From: Methylobacterium gnaphalii
GTDB lineage: Bacteria; Pseudomonadota; Alphaproteobacteria; Rhizobiales; Beijerinckiaceae
Length of the DNA stretch: 64,000 nucleotides
Direction of reading: 5' to 3'
Assembly: GCF_007992215.1 (NCBI RefSeq)
Contig: NZ_BJZV01000002.1
Span: forward strand, 186,001-250,000
Made by a program: the position numbers and the translations under genes. Below are positions 16,768 to 24,451 of this stretch, piece by piece. The notes beneath the pieces were generated by a model. It worked only from the letters and a program-made list of their open reading frames with translations. It ran no database searches and was not told the DNA's origin. Numbering within the stretch: position 1 is the first letter of the stretch; each line of letters opens with the position of its first letter.

Positions 16768-18258
16768 TCAGTCCGCCTCGGCGAGGAGGGCGAGCCGGCG
16801 TTCGCCGGCGATCTTCAAATCGGTCAGGCCGGTCGGATATTCACCCGTGAAGCAGTGGTCGGTGAATTGCGGGCAAGCCTCGTTACGACCTTCCTCGCCC
16901 ATGGCGCGGTAAAGTCCAGGGATCGAGAGGAAGGCGAGCGAGTCCGCGCCGATATAGTCACGCATGCCTTCGAGATCGTAGGTCGCGGCCAGCAGCTTCT
17001 CACGCTCGGGCGTGTCGATCCCGTAGAAATCGGGATGCGTGATCGGCGGCGAAGCGATCCGGAAATGCACCTCGCGGGCGCCGGCCTCGCGCATCATGCG
17101 CACGATCTTGATCGAGGTGGTGCCGCGCACGAGGCTGTCGTCGACCATCACGATGCGCTTTCCCTCGACGGCCGCGCGATTGGCCGAGTGCTTCATCCGA
17201 ACGCCGAGCTCGCGCACGGTCTGGGTCGGCTGAATGAAGGTGCGCCCGACATAATGGTTGCGGATGATGCCCATCTCGAAGGGCAACCCGGTCTCCTGAG
17301 CGTAGCCGAGTGCCGCGGGCACACCGGAATCCGGCACCGGAATGACGATATCCGCTTCAGCCGGCGCCTCGCGGGCGAGTTCCTGGCCAATATTCTTTCG
17401 GATGCCGTAGACGCTCTTGCCGTTCACCACAGAATCCGGCCGAGCAAAATAGATGTATTCGAAGATGCACGGGCGCATCGGCTGCTTCTCCGCGAAGCGC
17501 ATCGACTCGATGCCCTTCTCCGAGATCACCACCACCTCGCCGTTCTCGATGTCGCGCACGAAGCGAGCGCCGATGATGTCGAGAGCACAGGTCTCCGAGG
17601 CCAGGATGTAACGGCCGTCGAGTTCGCCCAGCACCAGCGGGCGGATGCCGAGCGGATCGCGCGCGCCGATGAGCTTCTTGTTGGTCAGCGCTACGATGGC
17701 GTAAGCGCCCTCGATCCGCTGCAGAGCGTCGACGAAACGCTCAATGATGCGCGGCTTCCGGCTGCGGGCAGCGAGGTGCAGGATCACCTCGGTATCCGAG
17801 GTCGACTGCGTGATGGCGCCTTCGCTGACGAGTTCGCGGCGGATCGAGAGGGCGTTGGTCAGATTGCCGTTATGGGCCACCGCGAGGCCCCCGCTCGCCA
17901 ACTCCGCGAAGAGAGGCTGCACGTTGCGCAGCACTGTGCCGCCGGTGGTCGAATAGCGCGTGTGCCCGATCGCGGCGCGGCCGCGCAGGCGCTCGATGGT
18001 GGCACGGTCCGAGAAGTTGTCGCCGACCAGGCCCTGACGGCGCTCGGAATGGAAGACCAGCCCGTCGAAGGAGACGATACCGGCCGCCTCCTGGCCGCGA
18101 TGCTGCAGGGCATGAAGGCCGAGAGCGACGACCGCCGAGGCGTTCTCGTGCCCATAGATGCCGAAGACGCCGCATTCCTCACGCAGCGTATCGCCGAACT
18201 CGCCCAACGGATCGCGTTCGCTCTCCGCATCAGGGACGCTCGCGCCGAGCTCAGGCAT
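16768..18258 (-). CDS. purF: Amidophosphoribosyltransferase
   Basis: A 496-residue enzyme of the first committed step of purine synthesis (PRPP plus glutamine to phosphoribosylamine). The N-terminal nucleophile Cys29 is in EECGVFG, so a 28-residue leader must be removed or the true start is closer. The glutaminase signature GHTRYSTTG and the PRPP loop IVMVDDSLVRGTT are visible. At the position of one Fe-S cysteine of Bacillus-type PurF (P-C-F-Y-G) this protein has Asp (HPDFYGID), so a [4Fe-4S] cluster is doubtful. I chose ATG 18258; the frame is open to 18339. It is downstream of cvpA. Confidence 0.95.
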   Translation of the reverse strand: MPELGASVPDAESERDPLGEFGDTLREECGVFGIYGHENASAVVALGLHALQHRGQEAAGIVSFDGLVFHSERRQGLVGDNFSDRATIERLRGRAAIGHTRYSTTGGTVLRNVQPLFAELASGGLAVAHNGNLTNALSIRRELVSEGAITQSTSDTEVILHLAARSRKPRIIERFVDALQRIEGAYAIVALTNKKLIGARDPLGIRPLVLGELDGRYILASETCALDIIGARFVRDIENGEVVVISEKGIESMRFAEKQPMRPCIFEYIYFARPDSVVNGKSVYGIRKNIGQELAREAPAEADIVIPVPDSGVPAALGYAQETGLPFEMGIIRNHYVGRTFIQPTQTVRELGVRMKHSANRAAVEGKRIVMVDDSLVRGTTSIKIVRMMREAGAREVHFRIASPPITHPDFYGIDTPEREKLLAATYDLEGMRDYIGADSLAFLSIPGLYRAMGEEGRNEACPQFTDHCFTGEYPTGLTDLKIAGERRLALLAEAD

Positions 18259-18360
18259 GCCGTTACCGAATCCTCGTTGCCGGAACCGGGCTCCGGACGC
18301 TCTTGGAAACCCGCTACTTAGTCGGCCTTGCGCCCGCAACCAAGAACGGTTCCACGCAGA

Positions 18361-18972
18361 TCAGCGTCCCAATGCCGGCGTGGCAGGTTGTGCGTCGCTG
18401 CGGCGCTGTCCGCCAGACTCGGTCTCGGCCGGCGGTTCAATGGGCTCGCCAGTACCGTCGCCCTTCGGTTTGCGCAGGTTTTTCAAGAAGCCTTCGGGGT
18501 TGGCGGGAAGCTGCGCGACGAGAGCATCGCCGGACTTTTCGAGGAATGGCTTGCTCTTCGCCTGCGCTGCCCATTCCGGCATCTTGCCCTGAACAAGCCA
18601 AGCCAGGAAGACCCAGCCAATCACGCAGATCAGGAAGCCTCGCGCAGCCCCGAAGATGAAGCCGAGGGAGCGATCCACTGCGCCGATGCGTGAGTCGAGC
18701 ACGATGTCCGAGATCTTCACGGTGATGATCGAGACGACGATCAGAGTGCCGAGGAAGATCGCGGCGATCGAGGCAACGAGCGCGACGGTATCGCTGGAGA
18801 TGTGCTGCTTCACGGTAGGCAGCAGCATGGGGTGCAGCGTCCAGGCAACGGCAGCGGCTACCACCCAGGCGACGATGGCGAGCACCTCGCGGGTGACGCC
18901 GCGTACGGCTGCCAGGAGTGCGGAGATCATCACGATGCCGAGCACCACGAGATCGAGGATCGAAAACGGCAT
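18361..18972 (-). CDS. cvpA: CvpA-family membrane protein
   Basis: A 203-residue protein with four N-terminal transmembrane helices, the CvpA domain (about residues 1-160), and a disordered Pro/Glu-rich C-terminal tail. In E. coli cvpA is needed for colicin V production and lies upstream of purF, the same order as here (102 bp apart). I use ATG 18972 (PFSILDLVVLG); a TTG at 18984 is possible. The molecular role is not established. Confidence 0.9.
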   Translation of the reverse strand: MPFSILDLVVLGIVMISALLAAVRGVTREVLAIVAWVVAAAVAWTLHPMLLPTVKQHISSDTVALVASIAAIFLGTLIVVSIITVKISDIVLDSRIGAVDRSLGFIFGAARGFLICVIGWVFLAWLVQGKMPEWAAQAKSKPFLEKSGDALVAQLPANPEGFLKNLRKPKGDGTGEPIEPPAETESGGQRRSDAQPATPALGR

Positions 18973-19158
18973 CGCTGTCGGCAATCACGGGGGCTGAGGA
19001 CGCAGACGAGCGCGGCCACGGCGGCTCCCCCGGAACCGCAGGCCCTCGTCTTTTGGTTACCGAGATATACCCCGCCTAACCTCGGCCGTCACCCATCGGA
19101 GCACCAAAACGCGGGCTACGGCGGTTGCTCGCCAACGTGGTGGCGCCCACCTGCAACG

Positions 19159-19194
19159 AAAAAGACGCCACTCCAGCTTGGAGTAGCGTCTTTT
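19159..19194 (-). terminator. Terminator of rpmG (hairpin usable on both strands)
   Basis: AAGACGC...ACTCCA pairs with TGGAGT...GCGTCTT with one mismatch and a short loop; on the minus strand it ends in five T. It lies 68 bp after the rpmG stop. Confidence 0.8.
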
Positions 19195-19262
19195 CGAAGG
19201 GCTATCTGAGGCCCCGCCAGAAGCGAGGCCCCGAGGGCGCTCAAATCGAGAAGGCTCTCGCC

Positions 19263-19430
19263 TTACTTGATCTTCGTTTCCTTGAACTCGACGTGCTTGC
19301 GAGCGACCGGATCGTACTTGCGCATGGTCAGCTTCTCGGTCTGCGTGCGCGAGTTCTTCTTGGTGACGTAGAAGTAGCCGGTATCGGCGGTGGAGATCAG
19401 CTTGATCTTGACGGTGACTGCCTTGGCCAT
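19263..19430 (-). CDS. rpmG: 50S ribosomal protein L33
   Basis: A 55-residue basic protein: the [19 protein letters not shown] core and the C-terminal [11 protein letters not shown] are diagnostic of bacterial L33. No CXXC pairs are present, so this is the zinc-independent form. The start is ATG 19430 with AGGAG upstream. It stands alone, with its own terminator at 19159-19194. Confidence 0.97.
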   Translation of the reverse strand: MAKAVTVKIKLISTADTGYFYVTKKNSRTQTEKLTMRKYDPVARKHVEFKETKIK

Positions 19431-19561
19431 GGCGCGGCGCTCCTGAAGCGGTTTGAAGGGGCATTCCGCTTGGGCGAAACGCAAAAGGCCGGGCGAAACC
19501 CCGGCCGAATTCGGCGCGGTGAATGCCCGATCAGGCCTCGCCCGTCAAGGGTTTGGGCACA

Positions 19562-20389
19562 TCACCCGCGCGGCGGATAGGTATGCTCGATGGCCGGGAA
19601 GCGGCCGTCGCGCACCTCCTCAGCATAACCTCTGACCGCCTCTTCGATGTGGGCGCGCAGCGAGCCGTAACTTTTCACAAATTTCGGAGCGCGGTCGGAG
19701 AGACCGAGCATATCCTCGAGCACCAGGATCTGGCCATCGCACTCGACGGTGGCACCGATGCCGATGGTGAGCGCAGTCACCTCCGGCGCTGTGGCGATCA
19801 CCCGTGCCACCGGCTCCACGATGCCCTCCATCACGATGGCGAAGGCGCCTGCCCGGCTGATCGCCACGGCATCGGCCATCAGGGCCTTCTCGCTCTCTGG
19901 CGAGTGCCCCTGGACGCGAAAGCCGCCCATTGTGTTCACCGACTGGGGCGTGAGGCCGATATGACCCATGACCGGCACGCCGCGCTCGACCAGGAACGCC
20001 ACCGTCTCGGCGAACTTGGCGCCGCCCTCCATCTTGATCGCGCCGGCGCCAGTCTCCTTGAGCACGCGGGCGGCGGTGAGGAAGGCCTGCTCCTTGCTCG
20101 CCTCGTAGGAACCGAAAGGCAGGTCGACGACGATCAGCGCCCGGCTCGTTCCCCGCATCACGGCCTGAGCCTGCACGATCATCATCTCGACCGTGACAGG
20201 AAGGGTCGATTCCATGCCGTGCATGACCATGCCGAGGGAATCGCCCACGAGGATGAAGTCGCAATAGGCGTCGAGAATTCCCGCCGTATGCGCGTGGTAG
20301 GCGGTGAGCGAGATGATCTTGCGCCCCTCGTCCTTGTAGCGCGCGAGGTCGACGGCTCGGAGGCGTCTGGACTGGACGACCTGGGACAT
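19562..20389 (-). CDS. panB: 3-methyl-2-oxobutanoate hydroxymethyltransferase
   Basis: A 275-residue (beta/alpha)8 enzyme of pantothenate synthesis: it adds a hydroxymethyl group from 5,10-methylene-THF to alpha-ketoisovalerate. [11 protein letters not shown] carries the Mg2+ ligand Asp, with DLPFGSYE and the IKMEGG catalytic region following, then [11 protein letters not shown]. The length matches the family. The start is ATG 20389; the frame is open further upstream to 20518 but without similarity. panC is not adjacent. Confidence 0.95.
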   Translation of the reverse strand: MSQVVQSRRLRAVDLARYKDEGRKIISLTAYHAHTAGILDAYCDFILVGDSLGMVMHGMESTLPVTVEMMIVQAQAVMRGTSRALIVVDLPFGSYEASKEQAFLTAARVLKETGAGAIKMEGGAKFAETVAFLVERGVPVMGHIGLTPQSVNTMGGFRVQGHSPESEKALMADAVAISRAGAFAIVMEGIVEPVARVIATAPEVTALTIGIGATVECDGQILVLEDMLGLSDRAPKFVKSYGSLRAHIEEAVRGYAEEVRDGRFPAIEHTYPPRG

Positions 20390-20761
20390 GGGTTGCTGCC
20401 TCGATCCGCTACGCCCATCGATTAGGGCGACGATGAGCGCCTGCTCTGCGCATTGGCAGTCTAAAACAAGCGCATCTGCGCAATAGCCGCAGAGCGCGCC
20501 CGATCCAATCGAGACCATCGTTTTGAGTGGAGCGGCCCGGAGAGGCCTGCATCGCTTGCGTGGTACGGCGAACCGTCCCGCTTGCCCTTAGACGGGCGTT
20601 TCCTCCCTGGACTTCGGGCCAGCTCCGGGCTTGCCTTTTTTCTGCCACATCCCGGCAGGTGTCAACAGCACCGCTTGCAACGATCGTTTTGAATTTGCTG
20701 AATTTTTGGGCGCGGACAGACCTCTGCCTCAAGACTTGGCAACGGCTACGCCGGGACGCAA
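20390..20761. other. Gene-free gap between panB and the quinoprotein-relay cluster
   Basis: This 372-bp stretch has no convincing gene on either strand. It holds the panB promoter region and an isolated hairpin with a T tract at 20617-20641; otherwise I see nothing. Confidence 0.5.
20617..20641 (+). terminator. Isolated terminator-like hairpin
   Basis: GGCCAG and CTTGCC pair with one C-T mismatch around a 7-base loop, followed by six T. No plus-strand gene precedes it, so it could end an unseen transcript or be chance. Confidence 0.35.
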
Positions 20762-21148
20762 CTACAGCGTCTTTTCCAGGAGTGCCTCGACCCATTCAGC
20801 TTGCGTTTCTCCAACAGACCGGCCGACCTCGTCCTTGCCCTTGAAGGCGATGAGGGTGCTCTGACTGCGTGCGTTGAAGCGGCGAAGCAGCTCCTTCTGT
20901 GTATCGAAGTCGATCTCCAGAATGACGAGCCCGGCGAACCGCGGATCGGTTCCGAGCTTTGCCAGGACCGGCTTCTGTGCCTTGCAGATCGGGCACCACG
21001 GTGCGCTAACCGTTACCAGCACCGGCTTGCCGGCCGCCTGGGCCGCGTCGAAGGCGGTCCAGTTGAAGGGGAGCGGCGCGGCCGCGAAGGCCGATATCCC
21101 CGAGAGCATCAGCGCCGAGACGGCGAGAAGGCTGCGGCGCGTCTGCAT
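20762..21148 (-). CDS. Periplasmic thioredoxin-fold protein
   Basis: A 128-residue protein with an N-terminal signal peptide (RRSLLAV core, cleavage near AFAAA) and a thioredoxin fold whose active site is W-C52-P-I-C55. The CPIC dipeptide differs from CGPC thioredoxins and suggests a specialised redox partner. The start is ATG 21148 with AGGAG upstream. It is the last gene of the relay cluster and could reduce the cysteine of the SoxYZ-like carrier or of the rhodanese-like protein; this is inference from context. Confidence 0.85.
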   Translation of the reverse strand: MQTRRSLLAVSALMLSGISAFAAAPLPFNWTAFDAAQAAGKPVLVTVSAPWCPICKAQKPVLAKLGTDPRFAGLVILEIDFDTQKELLRRFNARSQSTLIAFKGKDEVGRSVGETQAEWVEALLEKTL

Positions 21149-21168
21149 CGAACATCTCCTGCCCCGCC

Positions 21169-21789
21169 TCAGCGCTGCGGCTCGGCCAACGGTGAGGCCT
21201 TGTCCTTGGCGACGGCCGTCCAGGTCTTGTCTGCTTTTACAACGGCAGTGTCGTGCGCGTCTTGCCAGCCCTCGACGCCCAGAGGCCACCAGTAGACACG
21301 GCCGTAGCCAGCCTCGACGAGGCGCTTGCCGGCGTTCCAGCTGCCCCAGCATTCGGGCCGGCAGAAGGTGACGATTGGTTTCTTCTTGTCGCCACCGGTC
21401 AGTTCCTCGACGCGGTTGAAGAAGACGCTCTCCTGCTCGGCCGTCAGGGGGGCTACCCCAGCCCCCGGCAACCAGACTGCGCGGGGAATCGAGCGGTGGG
21501 ACGGCGCCCAGAGCGTGCCGGCTGGTAGCCCATCGGGCTTGCGGTCGGCGAGCACCACATCGAGCAGGATTGGCTTGTCTTCGGCGATCAGCCTTTCCAG
21601 CGTCGCGAGGTCGACGACCGTCGCGCCCTTCAGCGTCGGCGGCGTGTAGCCGTGCTGCGGCCCATCATAGAGGCCCTGCGGCTCCGGTACGTCGACAGGC
21701 GAATCCGCTGGGGCAGCCGCCACGAGCAAGGTGGCAAATGCCGCGAGCGCGATCGGTCTGACGTGCCGCAGCAGGCAGGCGCGACCCAC
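21169..21789 (-). CDS. PQQ-dependent catabolism-associated C-x3-C-W motif protein (rhodanese-like)
   Basis: A 206-residue protein: signal peptide (about residues 1-27), then a rhodanese-like domain with C143-R-P-E-C147-W148, the hallmark of the family named for its CXXCW motif and found next to PQQ dehydrogenases. The start I choose is GTG 21789, nine bases after the SoxYZ-like stop, with TGAGG as ribosome site; the frame is open to 21837 but would overlap the upstream gene. In Sox chemistry such proteins handle sulfane sulfur; the substrate here is not known. Confidence 0.85.
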   Translation of the reverse strand: MGRACLLRHVRPIALAAFATLLVAAAPADSPVDVPEPQGLYDGPQHGYTPPTLKGATVVDLATLERLIAEDKPILLDVVLADRKPDGLPAGTLWAPSHRSIPRAVWLPGAGVAPLTAEQESVFFNRVEELTGGDKKKPIVTFCRPECWGSWNAGKRLVEAGYGRVYWWPLGVEGWQDAHDTAVVKADKTWTAVAKDKASPLAEPQR

Positions 21790-21797
21790 GAATGGCC

Positions 21798-22613
21798 TCA
21801 GTTGCTCGGCGACGGCGCTTGGAAGGTGTGCTGCCATTTACCGCCCTGGTTGTCGGAAGCGGCCACCTTGATCGGCCCCTTACCCTCAGGCTTGAACCCG
21901 AAGCCGATGACGGGATTCGATGAGATCGAGATGTCGCCATCCATGTGGAAGATCAGCTTGTCGCCATAGGTCACTTCGAGTTTCTCGATGAAGCGGGCCG
22001 GTGTGTAATCGCGCGATACCTGGTTCATCTGCATGCCCGAAAAGTTCGGGTGGCGGATCATCAGCGTCGCCTCGGCCGGCTTGCCTGGGGCTTGCTCGCT
22101 GAATTTCATGCGCATCTCGCCCATGCCCTTCATGGCCTCCTCGTCACTCATACCCATCGGGGCCGAGCAGCCGCCGGACGCCTTCACGAAACCTACGGAC
22201 TCATAAAACTTCCCGTCCGTCGTCTCCGTGACGGCGTGGACGTTGGTGTAGTTGTTGATGCGCACACGCAGCTTGATCTCACCCGGGTCGGCGGCTGGTC
22301 CGAAAGTAAAATGCGCTGCGTAAGGCGTCGGGTTATCGTCGATGACGAGCGAGACGCTCTTCACCTTGTCCTTCTCGGGCATGGTGAGCGTGATTGGAAC
22401 GAGCGCCGCGTCCTCTGCGCGCTTAGGCGCATCGATCTTCACCATCGTTTCGCTCGGCTCGATGGTCTTGCCAGCGAAGAGCTCCTTTTTGAGGTCGTTC
22501 CAACGCTCGGCCCGTTCTTGATCGGTGTCCGAGGCGCCGGCCGCGTAAGCCGTCCCGGCAGTGAGCGCCGTCGCCGAGAGCGAGAGGCCGAGGGCTAGGA
22601 TCAAGGCTTTCAT
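21798..22613 (-). CDS. Quinoprotein dehydrogenase-associated SoxYZ-like carrier
   Basis: A 271-residue exported protein: signal peptide (residues 1-25), a SoxY-like half ending in G-G-C149-S, where SoxY has its sulfur-carrying C-terminal Cys motif, then a SoxZ-like half (about 165-271) after a Met-rich linker (GMSDEEAMKGMGEMRM). The two halves are fused as in the carriers TIGRFAMs described beside quinoprotein dehydrogenases. AGGAGG precedes ATG 22613. It is flanked by the MBL-fold hydrolase and the C-x3-C-W protein, giving an ordered relay cluster; its physiological electron or sulfur partner is not known. Confidence 0.88.
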   Translation of the reverse strand: MKALILALGLSLSATALTAGTAYAAGASDTDQERAERWNDLKKELFAGKTIEPSETMVKIDAPKRAEDAALVPITLTMPEKDKVKSVSLVIDDNPTPYAAHFTFGPAADPGEIKLRVRINNYTNVHAVTETTDGKFYESVGFVKASGGCSAPMGMSDEEAMKGMGEMRMKFSEQAPGKPAEATLMIRHPNFSGMQMNQVSRDYTPARFIEKLEVTYGDKLIFHMDGDISISSNPVIGFGFKPEGKGPIKVAASDNQGGKWQHTFQAPSPSN

Positions 22614-22693
22614 GGCTTCCTCCTGAGTTCTGATGAATCTAGCGCGCTTGCCAATTCCGTGAATGCTCATCGGCGATGACTGTCATGGCGGGA

Positions 22694-23629
22694 TCATTCC
22701 CACTCGAGTTCTTTGTACGCCTGGGTGACGTTTCTCGCATTGTACGTGTCGAAGAGCGCCCACTTCGACCGCTCGTCCTGGGCCACGGTCTGCACAGCTT
22801 TCTCGATTGAGACGTCCGAGGAGACGGCCTTGCGCGTCTGGTCGCGTAAGGCAACAAGATAACGGGTGATGTCGGCGAGTGCGGGATCCAGATCGACGAT
22901 TGTCGGGCCATGGCCGGGCACAGCGCGCTTCGCGCCAGAGTTCTTCAGCCAGTCAGTTGCCTTGAGCCAGCCGAGCAAACTGCCGTCGAGTGAAGGGATG
23001 CGATGGACGAAGAGAAGATCGGCCGGAAATAACAGTCCACTCTCGGTATCGAGCATCGAGAGGTCGCAATTGGTATGTGCCGTCCCGTGGGCGGTGAAGT
23101 TGAGCTTGCGGCCACCGAGATCGATCTCGGCCGACTCCCTCACCTCCACCGTCGGATAGATTACGCTGCCAGTCTTCTCGGCGCCGAGCACGTCTTCGAG
23201 CCTCTGGCGGTAGAAATCGCCCCGGGCTTCCAGGGCGCCGCGCAGGGCATGGTGGCCGATGAAGACCGGCTTATCCTCGCTAAAGGCAGAGGCGCCGAAG
23301 CAATGGTCGGGATGGACATGGGTCAGCACCACGTGGCTGATCGGCTTCTCGGTGCGCTTTCGGATCTCGCCCCGCAGCCAGTTGCCGTCGGCTCGGCTGC
23401 CGCCCGATTCCGTGACGAGCACCGAGTCGCGGCCGATGATAAAGCCGATGTTGGCGATGGCATCGTTGTTGTCGGCGCTTACCTCGCCATCGATGCCGCG
23501 GCGGATGAATGTGCCAGGCGCGACCTCGTCGAGGCAGAAGGCTTCGGCCGAGTGGCCGAGGGTCGGAAGGCAGCACAGGCAGAGGCCTCCGAACACGGCC
23601 TCGCGACGGCTGACGCGAACGCTCGTCAT
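22694..23629 (-). CDS. Quinoprotein relay system zinc metallohydrolase (MBL fold)
   Basis: A 311-residue exported metallo-beta-lactamase-fold protein. An N-terminal SRREAVFGG stretch and a cysteine-containing hydrophobic core resemble a Tat-type signal. The zinc site H104-V-H-P-D-H109 is complete, and HGTAHTNCD and PGHGPTIV supply further ligands. It resembles SoxH and the TIGRFAM quinoprotein-relay hydrolases. It is the first gene of the minus-strand cluster 20762-23629, whose promoter region at 23714-23747 faces the TetR gene. Confidence 0.88.
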   Translation of the reverse strand: MTSVRVSRREAVFGGLCLCCLPTLGHSAEAFCLDEVAPGTFIRRGIDGEVSADNNDAIANIGFIIGRDSVLVTESGGSRADGNWLRGEIRKRTEKPISHVVLTHVHPDHCFGASAFSEDKPVFIGHHALRGALEARGDFYRQRLEDVLGAEKTGSVIYPTVEVRESAEIDLGGRKLNFTAHGTAHTNCDLSMLDTESGLLFPADLLFVHRIPSLDGSLLGWLKATDWLKNSGAKRAVPGHGPTIVDLDPALADITRYLVALRDQTRKAVSSDVSIEKAVQTVAQDERSKWALFDTYNARNVTQAYKELEWE

Positions 23630-23713
23630 CGAGCCTCTCCCGGCCTCAGAGTACAGACAGCAGATCCGCCGTACACGGACGCGACCATCTCTCGTCTCCT
23701 CCGCCTTGTCTTT

Positions 23714-23747
23714 CTACCATTTAGTAGGTAGTCAGAGATCGGGTCAA
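23714..23747 (-). promoter_or_regulatory. Promoter of the relay cluster with embedded palindrome
   Basis: On the minus strand a TTGACC (23742-23747) stands upstream of an AT-rich TACTAAATG region, consistent with -35/-10 elements. CTACC-N8-GGTAG (23714-23731) is a perfect inverted repeat over the -10 region, where a repressor would block the polymerase. It lies between the cluster and the divergent TetR gene, its likely binder. Confidence 0.5.
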
Positions 23748-23878
23748 GGTCCGGACCTGGAATTCGCACTTGATCGGCAGTCCGCCCTGCACATCCGCGA
23801 TGTGACCGCGGCCGGTTCGTTATCGGGGCGTTTCGCGCGATGAGATACTGATCATTCGATGGGCTCAGACGACGCACG

Positions 23879-24451
23879 ATGAGGGACACGCGCAGCGAGT
23901 TGCTGATGCAGGCCGAGGTCCTGGTAAGAGGGCGCGGTTATTCCGGATTCAGCTATGCCGACCTCGCGGACGCCGTCGGCATTCGGAAGGCAAGCATCCA
24001 CCACCATTTCCGCACCAAGGAAGACTTGGCGATCGCTCTCGTCGCCGCCTATGACACGCGCTACGACGAGGCTCTGGCGTCGATTCTCGTCGAGACGGAC
24101 GAGGGCGTCGCGCGGATCGAGGCCTATGGCCGGCTTTACCTCGCCGGTGTCGAAAAGGGTTTGGGTTGCCTGTGCGCCGCCCTCGCAGTCGAGCTCGACA
24201 CGCTGCCTGAGGCGCTTCGGACGGACGTCGCCCGCTTCTTCGACAAACACATCGCCTGGCTGGAGCGCGTTCTCTCAGAGGGTAAGGCAAGCGGAAGCAT
24301 CCGCATGTCCGTAGATCCCGCAGCCTCTGCACGAATGGTCGTGGCAGCGCTGGAAGGTGCCCTTCTCCTGGAGCGGCTTCTTGCCGGCGCAGCAGGTTTT
24401 GAGAGCACTTTGACAGCGCTCGGCGACTGCCTCAGGCCGACGGCCTCATAA
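23879..24451 (+). CDS. TetR/AcrR-family transcriptional regulator
   Basis: A 190-residue regulator: HTH at about residues 8-55 with the recognition pattern IRKASIHHHFRTKEDL, then a helical ligand domain containing a C-L-C motif (GLGCLCAAL). It is divergent from the quinoprotein-relay cluster and convergent (6-bp overlap) with the RND outer membrane gene. The palindrome between the start and the cluster suggests it represses the cluster, but it might instead control the RND pump. The ligand is unknown. Confidence 0.9.
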   Translation: MRDTRSELLMQAEVLVRGRGYSGFSYADLADAVGIRKASIHHHFRTKEDLAIALVAAYDTRYDEALASILVETDEGVARIEAYGRLYLAGVEKGLGCLCAALAVELDTLPEALRTDVARFFDKHIAWLERVLSEGKASGSIRMSVDPAASARMVVAALEGALLLERLLAGAAGFESTLTALGDCLRPTAS

